64,000 bases of DNA from Magicicada septendecula (GCA_034769895.1 CM068372.1:234192843-234256842), one strand, 5' to 3'. Counted from the stretch's first letter, positions 20,370 to 32,241 are shown. Notes: a model not told the origin generated them from the letters alone. Numbers and translations: made by a program.

Positions 20370-22090
20370 AATAGTGTAGAATGACAGATAAGCCCATAAC
20401 AATGAATGGTAAAATGATCATAGAAATAAAATACTAACATTGTTAAATCCGAAGAAAGCAAATTAAAATAAAGAATTAATTAAAAACCACCGTGGAATAC
20501 AATCATTGATTAAAATAAAAGTTCATATAAAACAAATGTTACAAGGGGTGATGAATCATCAAAACCAATTTGAAAGCTAAATATGAGAAAACAGGTAATA
20601 CCCAGGTAGGATAGGAGTAGGTAAGGAAGAAACCCAGAAAATGACTAAACCCACAACAAGATGAAGAAAATATGTTATAAGAAACAAGAAGAACAGAAGG
20701 GACCAATGAAGAAACATCCACAAGAAGATGAAGAAAATAATTTTATAAGAGCCGAAGATCGAGGGCCGAGAAGATTCAACCGTCAATGGAGGAATAGTTT
20801 CCATGATGGAGATCGCCGACGAAGAAGCGAAGAACGGGACGGTCCGAGGTATGAACTGAAGAAGAAGATTAAGTAGTTACTAGCTAATAAATTTGAAGAA
20901 TAACAAAAATATAATCAGTTATATAATGTAAATTATCACATCCACAGGATGCAATAGAAATTTCGAACAATGCTTTGAATAATATTGTCTTGGCTAAGAC
21001 TTTGGCCAAGGAAGGAGGAAGTAAATTAGTTGATTATTGAACGTTGAATGATACACTTGATACGTGTGCTTAAAAACCTTAACCTATTTGCTACAACCGT
21101 AATGGCAAACGTTTTCGAAGCCTAAAAGTGACGAACGAGAGTTTCGACAAAAAACATATTTTAAACGCAGACCGAGTGAAATCACCACCTACAAACATTC
21201 AACTAACACTATACAGAACAGAACACCAGTGAAAACAACATTTAAAACCATTAAAATAGTAATAACACTTAACCATAAAAGTGTAAACATACGCCTAACC
21301 GACTAAAGTGAATTTGACTTAATTCTACACTATTTTTCCGAGTACAACACCAAAACTGAACCAGAGACACTCCACCAACACAAGAAGGAAGAATTGCAGC
21401 CACCAGAACGAAAATTCAGAGGAAAAGCATCTTTATTTAAACTTTGAATCAGCGAGGTGAGACTGGCTTCCAACTATACACGAGAGGCAGCCATCATTGA
21501 TTACCCACAATACAACTCAACACAGCCTTCGCAACGGATTGGTCTGAAAACTGCTTACTTACCATTTTATATTAAATATTATATCTGTATTTTTAATCTT
21601 TAAGGTGATATATTTGTACTGTTATACTTGATAAACTTAACCCTTATTTCTCTGACTTACCATAAAATAACTGCTAAAAGAATCCTAATATATATAATTG
21701 TACGATAAAACGACACCCTGAGAATCGATTGACAAATCGATAAAGAGTCAAAAGATATTGAATTGTTAATAAAATTTCTTATTTATTTCATATTTACACA
21801 GTTTTTTCATTCCTAGAATATAAATAATATAATAATTAAAGTTAATAGAAGTAACCACCAGGATCTCACCACGAAGAAGGAAGATAACCTCCAAATAAGA
21901 AAAGTAAACAAATCGATTGTTTTTGGAGACGAATCTATCAAGTGGCGAGAGCACTTAAAAATACCGAAAAGTCAATAAAACAATTAAAACAATAAATAAA
22001 TGATTCAGAACACCACAGAACATAATTAATTAATTGTTTTTAATTAATTATATAATAAAAAAAATTTATAAAAAAAATTTTTTTTAACCC
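20370..22090 (+). repeat. Diverged LTR of the element 4 family (plus strand)
   Basis: Block by block it matches the reverse complement of the element 4 LTR. 20380-20720 corresponds to 56790-56340, with shared CCCACAAC, TGATGA-TCATC and GAATGG blocks. 21090-22090 corresponds to about 54700-53600, with shared CCTGAGAATCGAT, CGATAA-AGAGTCAA, GAAGATAACCT and GTAAACAAAT. Identity is perhaps two-thirds by eye. The middle 1.6 kb of the element 4 LTR is missing, and a gag fragment stands in its place at 20733-20876. It lies inside the DNA transposon just after its left terminal repeat, so it inserted there long ago. Confidence 0.6.
20733..20876 (+). pseudogene. Element 4-type gag tail fragment
   Basis: The peptide NFIRAEDRGPRRF, then SFHDGDRRRRSEERDGPRYE, aligns closely to the Gag C-terminus of element 4 (NFIRAEDRGPRRY, then SFHGADRRLRSAERDGPRYE). 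The open frame reaches back to 20661, where the upstream residues are LTR-derived. Only about 48 Gag codons are present, followed by a stop. It sits between two parts of an LTR, as if an internal deletion joined 5' LTR to gag and gag to 3' LTR. The strongly basic Arg-rich composition fits an RNA-binding nucleocapsid region. Confidence 0.7.
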
Positions 22091-22191
22091 AAAACATTTT
22101 TAAATCTAAACACGAAATATATAATTGTAACACACATACACGTTTAGTTACAATAGATTCTGAATGGCCTACTGTAAACACACCGTTTTAT

Positions 22192-22271
22192 GCAGAAACC
22201 CGTCAACTGTCAAGCCTCCCAATGGGTGATCTTTTATTTTGAAATTTCTGTTTAGTGCAGAAACCCGTCAA
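22192..22271 (+). repeat. Two internal GCAGAAACCCGTCAA motifs
   Basis: The motif occurs at 22192-22206 and 22257-22271, 65 bp apart, about 220 bp upstream of the transposase start. It also occurs in the left terminal repeat (20328), at 31338-31352, and inverted in the right terminal repeat. Repeated subterminal motifs of this kind are often transposase-binding sites; that role is inferred. Confidence 0.6.
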
Positions 22272-22489
22272 GCGAAATCACATGGCAGCTTTCTGCAGTA
22301 AATTTCATGTTCGTCTTGTGGCAACCCTGCTGACACATTGTTTTAGCAGTTGCATCACCTGTTTTTAATGCTTTGTTTTCCACAAACCAAACAGTTGTTG
22401 TGAGAGATTGAGTAATACTACAGTTTTTGAGGTTAATATTATTGTTTAGTGGTTTCACTTAGTGTGTTATGATTATTTCGTTTTAAAAA

Positions 22490-22912
22490 ATGCACAGTGG
22501 AAGTTCTGATGATGAACCTAAAGCAAAAAGAAAACGAGGTGTTGTAAATGAAGATAAATATAAACGTAATGTCATAAGGAAAGCAAGAGTGAAAGGTGAA
22601 GAGTACACAAACTACAAAGGTAACCTTGTTTCTGGTAAATCTATTCCTGATGAGCTTGTTTGCAACTGCCCTCGAAAATGCAGTTTGTCTATTGATAACG
22701 AAACGAAAAGTGCGATCTGGAACAAATTATATTCATTAGAAACTAAAAACCAACAAGATTTACATTTGCAAACATTGATAGAAGCTAGGGAAGTTAAGCG
22801 TAGAAAGAAGAAAAACTCAGATAATGATGATTGTAGTGCTGCTTCATTTTCAACTCAAATCCCACAGACAAAAAGTAAATCTTTTGTATACAATGTTAAA
22901 ATCAATGGCTAG
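22490..22912 (+). pseudogene. DDE-type transposase, N-terminal part
   Basis: The 140-codon frame starts MHSGSSDDEPKAKRKRG, a likely nuclear localisation signal. It has a CNCPRKC cysteine cluster near residue 60 and a basic KRRKKK stretch. A family known from many insect genomes as uncharacterised multi-copy proteins has the same order: acidic-basic N-terminus, CxCxxxC, then SLETKNQQDLHLQTLI. It ends at a TAG that the inverted copy on the other strand (near 24297) does not have. A further stop and a 1-base deletion follow before the frame resumes at 22931. Confidence 0.7.
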
Positions 22913-24582
22913 TTTACTCCAGTTTGAAAAATGTCTTTACAAATACATGGAGTTTCTCGAGATCGAGTTGCAAGGTTATGTATCCTATTATTGCAGAATA
23001 GAACACCTGTCAATATGAGAGGCAAAAATCGTAGTGGAAATGCAATTGATGGCAATATATGTGTCCTTATCAATGAACACAGTTCTAAATTTGAGGTAAG
23101 AGAAACACATTATGGTTCTAGGAAAAAACAATATTTGGATGCACAGCTAAATATCTCAAAAATGTATGAAATGTTCCAAACCGACCACCCTGAGTTGAGA
23201 GATAAAGTAAAATATAGTTTTTATTATAGTTACTTTAAGGAAAACTTCAATCTATCATTCGGGCGGCCGCAAGTTGATGTTTGCAGCCAATGTGAGAATT
23301 TCAAATCCAAACTAAGAGACCCTTGTCTAAGCGACAATGTAAAGTGCAGCGTTACAGCTGAACAAATCGTTCACAAGTGCAGAGCCAAGAAGTTTTATAT
23401 AAAACAAAAGGAGATGATTAACAACACTGATGAAGATACAGTGGTGCTTTGTTTTGACTGTATGCAAAATTTACCACTTCCAAACATACCTGTACAGGAG
23501 GTGTTTTACATGCGCCAGCTTTGGCTTAATGTATTTTGTATTCATGACATGAAGACTAACAAGGCAAAAATTTATATATATCACGAAGGCGAGGCCAATA
23601 AATCCCCAGAGGAGGTTTGCTCGATGTTATTGCACTATTTGAAAACTGAAGTTCCTAGTGGAACTAAGCATCTTGTTCTCTTCAGTGATGGCCCTTCAGG
23701 GCAAAACAAAAATCATTGTATTCTGCGATTCCTAATGAATCTTTGTGATAGGGGAATTTTTGAGACTGTTCGTCACTACTTTCCAGTCAGGGGACACTCA
23801 TTTTTACCCTGTGATCGTGATTTTGGGTGTATTAAACGTCTTGTTCGAAGAATAGATAGAGTTTACACACCAAATCATCTCAGGTCTCTTAGTTTGGATT
23901 TGAAATTCTCACATTGGCTGCAAACATCAACTTGCGGCCGCCCGAATGATAGATTGAAGTTTTCCTTAAAGTAACTATAATAAAAACTATATTTTATTTT
24001 ATCTCTCCACTCAGGGTGGTCGGTTTGGAACATTTCATACATTTTTGAGATATTTAGCTGTGCATCCAAATATTGTTTCTTCCTAGAACCATAATGTGTT
24101 TCTCTTACCTCAAATTTAGAAATGTGTTCATGGATAAGGACACATATATTGCCATCAATTGCATTTCCACTACGATTTTTGCCTCTCATATCGACAGGTG
24201 TTCTATTCTGCAATAATAGGATACATAACCTTGCAACTCGATCTCGAGAAACTCCATGTATTTTTAAAGACATTTTTGCAAACTGGAGTAAACTCGCCAT
24301 TGATTTTAACATTGTATACAAAAGATTTACTTTTTGTCTGTGGGATTTGAGTTGAAAATGAAGCAGCACTACAATCATCATTATCTGAGTTTTTCTTCTT
24401 TCTACGCTTAACTTCCCTAGCTTCTATCAATGTTTGCAAATGTAAATCTTGTTGGTTTTTAGTTTCTAATGAATATAATTTGTTCCAGATCGCACTTTTC
24501 GTTTCGTTATCAATAGACAAACTGCATTTTCGAGGGCAGTTGCAAACAAGCTCATCAGGAATAGATTTACCAGAAACAAGGT
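22623..24582. repeat. Long inverted repeat of transposase sequence
   Basis: Arm one is 22623-23321 and arm two is 23883-24582 (inverted), about 700 bp each, with a 561-bp loop between them. By eye they differ at roughly ten positions plus one indel. Arm two lacks the TAG and the 1-base deletion of arm one, so it was copied from an undamaged or different element. A transcript through this stretch would fold into a long double-stranded hairpin. Confidence 0.85.
22931..23883 (+). pseudogene. DDE-type transposase, central catalytic part
   Basis: The frame encodes IHGVSRDRV, DMRGKN-like and YLDAQLNISKMY blocks, FNLSFGRPQVDVCSQC (a probable zinc-binding CxxC), CFDCMQNLPLP, QLWLNVFC, LFSDGPSGQNKN and HSFLPCDRDFGCIKR. 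Asp residues in CFDCMQNLP, LFSDG and FLPCDRDFG are plausible catalytic acidic residues, the usual DDE spacing for this family. After GCIKRLVRRIDRVYTPNHL the sequence switches at 23883 to an inverted copy of 22623-23321. The true C-terminus is therefore absent, and the gene cannot encode a full enzyme. Confidence 0.7.
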
Positions 24583-25382
24583 ACTACAACAACTGTACGA
24601 ACTCCAAGTAGCAGAATTCCAGCGCCATGACCTAGACCACAATACAGAAACAACCAACTAAATGGAGGATCCAGACGGACAACGAACTACACCGAGGGAG
24701 GCCTACTAAAGAGGATCATCTCGACCACCAGCCGCAGACTCATGTTATATTCAGGTGACACTAAACCATAACTTCTGTGCATACATTGTTAACCACAACA
24801 ATCTGTGCATACTGTAACAACCGCAACAAAAAGAACAGTAAAGTTTCTTGTAAAGACCTTTTAGATCACATAAATATTAGCATATTAATGTTTGTAATTT
24901 CTGTAAAGCTATAGTAATAACCTGATGATGTATAAAGGTAAAGTTAATCTGAAATTACATCAGACTATTCTTCAAATAGTTTGGATGATGTTAAAGTATG
25001 TTGGAATATTACAAAGTTAGAACCCGGATCCGTGGTAATCAAAGTAATACACAGCTGTATGATTTTGAGATACTAAGAGTAACAATTTAAAGAGTATTTA
25101 ATGCAGAATCTATAAGAATTTTCTTTTAAAAGTAAAGTAAAAAACAAAAGATGATCATTAAAGCTATTATGTTTATATCTGTAGTTAAAATACAATAATA
25201 AAGAGATGTTTTCGCTAATATGCAGAGAGTGAATAAATTTATGAAACCTTGGACAAATTCCTGATATATACATTGTCATAATTTGTTGGTAAGTAATTTT
25301 TACTAACTACGGCAGCTAGTTTAATTAACAGCAAACAATTAAACTGGTTCCCTATGTTATAATGTCTTAACAGGAGAGACGT
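24583..25382 (-). repeat. Inverted, diverged copy of the 2.85-kb LTR start
   Basis: Its reverse complement follows 25383-26130 block by block: GACATTA, GGGAACCAGTT, TTAATTAAACTAGCTGCCG, ATAAATTTATTCACTC, TACCACGGATCCGG, GAACATGAGT. Identity is lower than between the two forward copies, perhaps 75-80% by eye. The two copies meet head to head at about 25383. Its left end coincides with the end of the transposase inverted repeat. Confidence 0.7.
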
Positions 25383-28234
25383 TGTAACGTCTCCATTGTC
25401 AAGACATTACAAAAGTTGGGAACCAGTTAAATTGTTACCTGTTAATTAAACTAGCTGCCGTTGTTAGTAAACTTTACTTACCAACAAATTATAACAAATT
25501 ATAATTTAGGAATTAGTCAATGATTGCATAAATTTATTCACTCGCTGGGTGTTAGCGAAAACATCCCTTTATTGTCATATTTATAGCTCACACTTTACTT
25601 TACTTTTAAAGAAAGATTCTAATAAATTCAGCATTAAACATTTTGTAAATTTTTACTTCTTACTCTTTTTATCTCAAAACCATTCAGCTAGGTATTATTT
25701 CAAGTACCACGGATCCGGATCTCAACTTTGCAATATTTTAATTTATCACAACTTCAACCAAATTATTTGAAGAATAGTTTGGTGTAAATTTTAGAATTAC
25801 TTTACATCTAAACATCGTAATATTATTACTACATCATTACAGAGATTACAAATATTTATATGTTAATCTTTAAGTTATCAAAGCTCTTTAGAGTTCTTTT
25901 GTTACTTTTTTGTTGAAACAAATTTTTACAAATGTTATGATTTAATATCACCTGAATAGAACATGAGTTTGCTGTGGGGTCCGTGATGGTCTTCTTCAGT
26001 CATCTTCTTGGGTGTGATACAATGTTCCTCTTGATGCTCCATTTGGTTGACTGTTTCCGAAAGGTAGTTTAGTTCATGACGATTGGATTCTGGTACTAGA
26101 AGTTCATACGATTGTTGTTGTTCTTTTCTTCTTCTGGAGTCGGTTGTTCACATTTTACATTTTGATAGTTCTTATTTTAGCAGCACTAAAATATGGTAAG
26201 GAACATATCTTACCACTTACTGTTTGTTAAGAGATGTGTCGGCTAAGTTCTTTTTTTTTTACATATTACCCATATTTCTTCACGCACTACATTACTATTT
26301 TTTTTTATTATTTTCCAACACTACATTGGGTTAAATTAAAATAACTACTACTGTGATAGTATAGTATTTGAGCAGTATACACCGACGTGTAATTTGACAA
26401 CACATTTGCGACATCCTTACATGTCGAAGTTTCTCCGGCGAATGGGGCATTGTTTAGCGGCGAGGAGTCTGTAAGCTGGCGCGGTTTTACGCACTGAGAA
26501 AGTAGTTCGTTCCTTTAGTAGTATTAATTATTCATTAATTAACTAGTAATAATTTATGCTACCTTTTGGTTATGAATTAGGAATTTCCTTTTTTATTTAG
26601 TACGTCTTTTATTTAATTAACGGAATTATTATTTTTAGCTTAATAACATCGTAGTTTTCGTGTTCGTACTGGACAATTTTCACGTTGATGCAGGAATCTA
26701 GGTACAGATAAGGGGTGGATAATACTCTTACTTGTTATAAGAACAAAAATTTAATTTGTGCTGTTTAAAATTTTTTTTTAAATCGTCACATCCTCCTGCG
26801 CTTAACGATGAAGACGGGGTGACGGGGTAATAAAAGAAAACTACAGTGATATCTTTGTCTTTCGTGAAGTTCCCTTTCTCTCGTTTCCTAACTACTACCT
26901 TAATACTATTTACCTATAAATAAATATTACTTATTTATCTATTTATTACTCTTAGTTTCCATAACTTCACAATATCGTGGCCCGACTGATTACATTTGCA
27001 TACTCTAACTCTATCAGTTAGCTTTCTGCACATTCTTTAACCCTTGTAAAGAACTTTCTTTAACCCTTGTAAAGAACTCTTTCAGTGCGGCGCCATTGTG
27101 ACTGTGTTACGTATTTATCCCTATATCTCTTAATTCTACTACAGTAATCTAAAGTTGATCCCATACTCAACCTTAGATCTTTTCTTAATACTAATGTCTT
27201 ATTCTACTGAGACAAGCGGAATTTCATGAAGGGGAATCTTTATTTACTTTTAAACAATCCGCTTTTACAATGCAAGAGGGGTCAGACACTTTACACTAGA
27301 CGCATTGTATTATACACAGAGAGGTTTACTATTGTTTACTTCGGTACCAATTCAGAACAATATTATAACAATATCGGCTTACTACAATATTCAACATGAT
27401 TATCTCCTGCACGAACAACTTTGTCTATTACTGGCAAGCTGGGGGAATTATTTTTCGAACAGGCCACGCCCGGTGTTTACACGATTCAAATATACTTTTA
27501 TTATTATTATTTTCTCTTTACTTATTTTACTACTACACTTTACACTTTTATTACACATTATTTTTATTTAAGATACTATTCAGCTTTTTATTTAAAGGAC
27601 TTATTATTTATTTTATAGCAAACACTTATGAAATTTGAATTCATTTAAACACACACATATATATCTATTATTACACATAGAATCTTATACTAATTAATCA
27701 AATTAAAATTATCTCACAACAATTCAATTTTCTGTACTGTTAGATATTATCAGTCAAAACAAACGATAATATTATTTCATAGTGGAGAGAAATTTCACAC
27801 ATGAAGAGTTCATTGCTTTTATAATAGCACAAAGGATCAGCTGTTTGGGGGAGTCTTATTGTTTGCGTAAGGGTGGTTTAACAAAGGAGGGTGTTTCAGA
27901 CAATTGTAAACACGATTATTTCCTGTTCTGAACTGTCTGTTATGTCCGCGAGGGAAGGTTTGTATGGGATGCTCTATACGTACTAAGGGGAGAGTTTACA
28001 TTTCTCGACACGTATTTAACATGAAACAGCCTGTCAATACCGATAGGTTTAAAATGGAATATTTACCAGCAATGACTTGTTTATTATGGCAATGTCCCAA
28101 TACTAATATTATTATTTCTTAATTAAAACCTTACTTATTTATTTGTTCACGATTTCAGAGTGAATAAATTTATATACTCAACAAAGTTACTGTTAATGAA
28201 TTATCACAATGTACACAATTTTTACACAAAAGCA
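25383..28234 (+). repeat. LTR-like direct repeat, copy A
   Basis: It starts TGTAACGTCTCC and ends CACAAAAGCA, so it has TG...CA ends. Length is 2852 bp. Copy B at 28249-31097 is almost identical. It is AT-rich with no convincing gene; the 73-88-codon open frames are the same in both copies and match nothing. A GGGTGACGGGG-type GC patch, a TTTAACCCTTGTAAAGAAC direct duplication (27037 and 27058) and a GC-rich CGGCGCCATTGTG lie within. Confidence 0.75.
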
Positions 28235-28248
28235 GAGTGGCGCAATTT
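28235..28248 (+). other. 14-bp remnant with primer-site-like start
   Basis: Between copy A and copy B lies GAGTGGCGCAATTT. TGGCGC after a CA end is how many insect Gypsy primer sites begin. It may be all that remains of an internal region. Confidence 0.4.
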
Positions 28249-31097
28249 TGTAACGTCTCCCTTGTCAAGACATCACAAAAGTCGGGAACCAGTTCAATTG
28301 TTACCTGTCAATTAAACAAGCTGCCGTTGTTAGTAAACTTTACTTACCAACAAATTATAACAAATTATAATTTATGAATTACTCAAGGATTGCATAAATT
28401 TATTCACTCGCTGGGTGTTAGCGAAAACATCTCTTTATTGTCATATTTATATCTCATACTTTACTTTACTTTTAAAGAAAGATTCTAATAAATTCGGCAT
28501 TAAATATTTTGTAAATTTTTACTTCTTACTCTTTTTATCTCAAAACCATTCAGCTAGGTATTATTTCAAGTACCACGGATTCGGGTCTCAACTTTGCAAA
28601 ATTTTAATTTATCACAACTTCAACCAAATTATTTGAAGAATAGTTTGGTGTAAATATTAGAATTACTTTAATCTAAACATCGTAATGTTATTACTACATC
28701 ATTACAGAGATTACAAATATTTATATGTTAATCTTTAAGTTATCAAAGCTCTTTAGAGTTCTTTTGTTACTTTTTTGTTGAAACAAATTTTTACAAATGT
28801 TATGATTTAATATCACCTGAATAGAACATGAGTTTGCTGTGGGGTCCGTGATGGTCTTCTTCAGTCGTCTTCTTGGGTGTGATACAATGTTCCTCTTGAT
28901 GCTCCATTTGGTTGATTGTTTCCGAAAGGTAGTTTAGTTCATGACGATTGGATTCTGGTACTAGAAGTTCATACGATTGTTGTTGTTCTTTTCTTCTTCT
29001 GGAGTCGGTTGTTCACATTTTACATTTTGATAGTTCTTATTTTAGCAGCACTAAAATATGGTAAGGAACATATCTTACCATTTACTGTTTGTTAAGAGAT
29101 GTGTCGGCTAAGTTCTTTTTTTTTACATATTACCCATATTTCTTCACGCACTACATTACTATTTTTTTTTATTATTTCCCAACACTACATTGGGTTAAAT
29201 TAAAATAACTACTACTGTGATAGTATAGTATTTGAGCAGTATACACCGACGTGTAATTTGACAACACATTTGCGACATCCTTACATGTCGAAGTTTCTCC
29301 GGCAAATGGGGCATTGTTTAGCGGCGAGGAGTCTGTAAGCTGGCGCGGTTTTATGCGCTGAGAAAGTAGTTCGTTCCTTTAGTAGTATTAATTATTCATT
29401 AATTAACTAGTAATAATTTATGCTACCTTTTGGTTATGAATTAGGAATTTCCTTTTTTATTTAGTACGTCTTTTATTTAATTAACGGAATTATTATTTTT
29501 AGCTTAATAACATCGTACTTTGCGTGTTCGTACTGGACAATTTTCACGTTGATGCAGGAATCTAGGTACAGATAAGGGGTGGATAATACTCTTACTTGTT
29601 ATAAGAACAAAAATTTAATTTGTGCTGTTTAAATTTTTTTTTAAATCGTCACATCCTCCTGCACTTAACGATGAAGACGGGGTGATGGGGTAATAAAAGA
29701 AAACTACAGTGATATCTTTGTCTTTCGTGAAGTTCCCTTTCTCTCGTTTCTTAACTACTACCTTAATACTATTTACCTATAAATAAATATTACTTATTTA
29801 TCTATTTATTACTCTTAGTTTCCGTAACTTCACAATATCGTGGCCCGACTGTTTACATTTGCATACTCTAACTCTATCAGTTAGCTTTCTGCGCATTCTT
29901 TAACCCTTGTAAAGAACTTTCTTTAACCCTTGTAAAGAACTCTTTCAGTGCGGCGCCATTGTGAATGTGTTACGTATTTATCCCTATATCTCTTAATTCT
30001 ACTACAGTAATCTAAAGTTGATCCCATACTCAACCTTAGATCTTTTCTTAATACTAATGTCTTATTCTACTGAGACAAGCGGAATTTCATGAAGGGGAAT
30101 CTTTATTTACTTTTAAACAATCCGCTTTTACAATGCAAGAGGGGTCAGACACTTTACACTAGACGCATTGTATTATACACAGAGAGGTTTACTATTGTTT
30201 ACTTCGGTACCAATTCAGAACAATATTATAACAATATCGGCTTACTACAATATTCAACATGATTATCTCCTGCACGAACAACTTTGTCTATTACTGGCAA
30301 GCTGGGGGAATTATTTTTCGAACAGGCCACGCCCGGTGTTTACACGATTCAAATATACTTTTATTATTATTATTTTCTCTTTACTTATTTTACTACTACA
30401 CTTTACACTTTTATTACACATTATTTTTATTTAAGATACTATTCAGCTTTTTATTTAAAGGACTTATTATTTATTTTATAGCAAACACTTATGAAATTTG
30501 AATTCATTTAAACACACACATATATATCTATTATTACACATAGAATCTTATACTAATTAATCAAATTAAAATTATCTCACAACAATTCAATTTTCTGTAC
30601 TGTTAGATATTATCAGTCAAAACAAACGATAATATTATTTCATAGTGGAGAGAAATTTCACACACGAAGAGTTCATTGCTTTTATAATAGCACAAAGGAT
30701 CAGCTGTTTGGGGGAGTCTTATTGTTTGCGTAAGGGTGGTTTAACAAAGGAGGGTGTTTCAGACAATTGTAAACACGATTATTTCCTGTTCTGAACTGTC
30801 TGTTATGTCCGCGAGGGAAGGTTTGTATGGGATGCTCTATACGTACTAAGGGGAGAGTTTACATTTCTCGACACGTATTTAACATGAAACAGCCTGTCAA
30901 TACCGACAGGTTTAAAATGGAATATTTACCAGCAATGACTTGTTTATTATGGCAATGTCCCAATACTAATATTATTATTTCTTAATTAAAACCTTACTTA
31001 TTTATTTGTTCACGATTTCAGAGTGAATAAATTTATATACACTACAAAGTTACTGTTAATGAATTATCACAATGTACACAATTTTTACACAAAAGCA
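28249..31097 (+). repeat. LTR-like direct repeat, copy B
   Basis: It is 2849 bp with the same TGTAACG start and AAAAGCA end as copy A. Differences are scattered single bases and small indels. After it the transposon sequence resumes. The short flanks of the A-B pair do not show a matching target duplication. Confidence 0.75.
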
Positions 31098-31561
31098 GAG
31101 GGGCTCTACTGTTGATAGTGATTTTAAGTTTAATAGAATTTAAGCGCACAAATTTTGTTTCTCTCTTTAGTTTTTGTTCTTTGTTTAAGACCAAACTGAT
31201 TGTTTAATTTTTTTTCTTTAATATTTAATAAATTTAAGTATAAAGTATAATGTGTTTCTATTTAACATCCCACTGCTGTTTAAAAAGTCATAATTTAAAA
31301 AAAAATATATTTTTTTTAGAAAAAAGTTATTTTATTGCAGAAACCCGTCAAATACAAAATTTTTATAAATTTTTTATGAATAGAATATAATTTTAAAAAT
31401 TAAATACAAGCATTATTTGTTTTTAGGAGATATTGAGAAACACTGTAAATTTTTTTCTAGGCAAAAATCTACAGTAATATTAAAAGTAGAAAGTTTTTTT
31501 TTGTTTTCCGAAAGTTTGAAAAAGTGTACTTGGCGGGTTTCTGAAATAAACGATTCAATTA
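31098..31561 (+). other. Right end of DNA transposon
   Basis: AT-rich DNA with one GCAGAAACCCGTCAA motif at 31338-31352 and the inverted terminal repeat at 31528-31561. An open frame at 31417-31605 crosses the terminal repeat and is probably not a gene. Confidence 0.5.
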
Positions 31562-31800
31562 ATGAGAGCCAGTGTTTACTGGAAATTAATATTGCACTCT
31601 TTTAACAAATATTAACCTACAAATTAAAATTTAGTAAAATTTTGAAATCAAATTCATACAGAAGATGCTCTTGAATAAATTTGTCACTCAATAAACAGTA
31701 CACTGGCCAATAGAGTTTAACATTAATTTGTATTATTTAAACAAGTTTATACACTGACTTAAGCTATTTTCACCAACTTTGTTACTACTTATTGCCACAC
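31562..31800. other. Short non-coding stretch
   Basis: AT-rich DNA with nothing recognised between the DNA transposon end and the next PLE fragment. Confidence 0.4.
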
Positions 31801-32241
31801 TGCTAAATATATCGTTCTTGACGAGGCCTTTCGGTGTCTCCACCATCTTCAGGTCTTAAACGACAATTTTTTACCTCTACAAACCCATATATATTCCTAA
31901 AGATCCCCCTCCTAATTGTTTGAATTTGCTCGGAATCAACCAACCCCATATTGCGTGTTCCAACTAGGCCACGCCCCTCACCGAGCATCGTCACTACCTA
32001 CTTTCCTATTGGTCCGCCCTTCACCGAGCTTCGTCACTGCCCATTCTCTCCCTAGTCCCTCCCGGTATCGAGAAATTACTCTTGTCAAACCACATGTCGC
32101 ACTGTGTTGTGCAACAGTGATAATTCTGTTTATAAATAAACGACGGTGAAAAAGTGTAGTGGGCGAAACGGGACGTAGGTTCAAAATTAGATAGAGTTTC
32201 ATAATGAAGAGGCGTTTTACCATATTTTATGGGAGTCATAA
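31801..32241 (-). mobile_element. PLE 3' terminal region with hammerhead-like motif
   Basis: On the minus strand 31852-31829 reads CTGAAGA, then TGGTGGAGACACC, then GAAA. That is a hammerhead core with a perfect GGTG/CACC stem closing a GAGA loop. The stretch upstream in sense (32241-31853) contains two imperfect 45-bp repeats with GTGACGAAGCTCGGTGA-like cores and a TATATATGGG stretch. No RT or endonuclease coding is visible, so it is a terminal remnant. Confidence 0.5.
31829..31852 (-). ncRNA. Hammerhead-like motif (third copy)
   Basis: It is the best of the three: CTGAAGA, a GGTG-GAGA-CACC stem-loop, then GAAA, followed by GGCCTCGTC. One T lies between the first box and the stem. Confidence 0.5.

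Larger units (their letters stand above)
20310..31561 (+). mobile_element. DDE-type DNA transposon, interrupted by LTR copies
   Basis: A left terminal repeat at 20310-20343 and an inverted right copy at 31528-31561 match over about 34 bp (AATTGAATCGTTTATTTCAG, then AAACCCG and a variable TCAACT). Between them lie a transposase, three internal copies of GCAGAAACCCGTCAA and two large LTR insertions. Removing 20370-22090 and 24583-31097 leaves about 3 kb, a sensible transposon size. No clean target duplication is seen. Family assignment is uncertain. The transposase resembles multi-copy uncharacterised proteins of insects, and Sola is one candidate superfamily. Confidence 0.6.

Noticed and set aside
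27305..27638. Overlapping 65-88-codon frames repeated at 30168
   Set aside because: They are part of the 2.85-kb repeat and rich in Tyr, Phe and Leu from T-rich DNA; no protein family is seen.
25383..31097. Interpretation as a bacterial-type or satellite tandem array
   Set aside because: Only two forward units exist, with TG...CA ends and a primer-like spacer, so LTR origin fits better.
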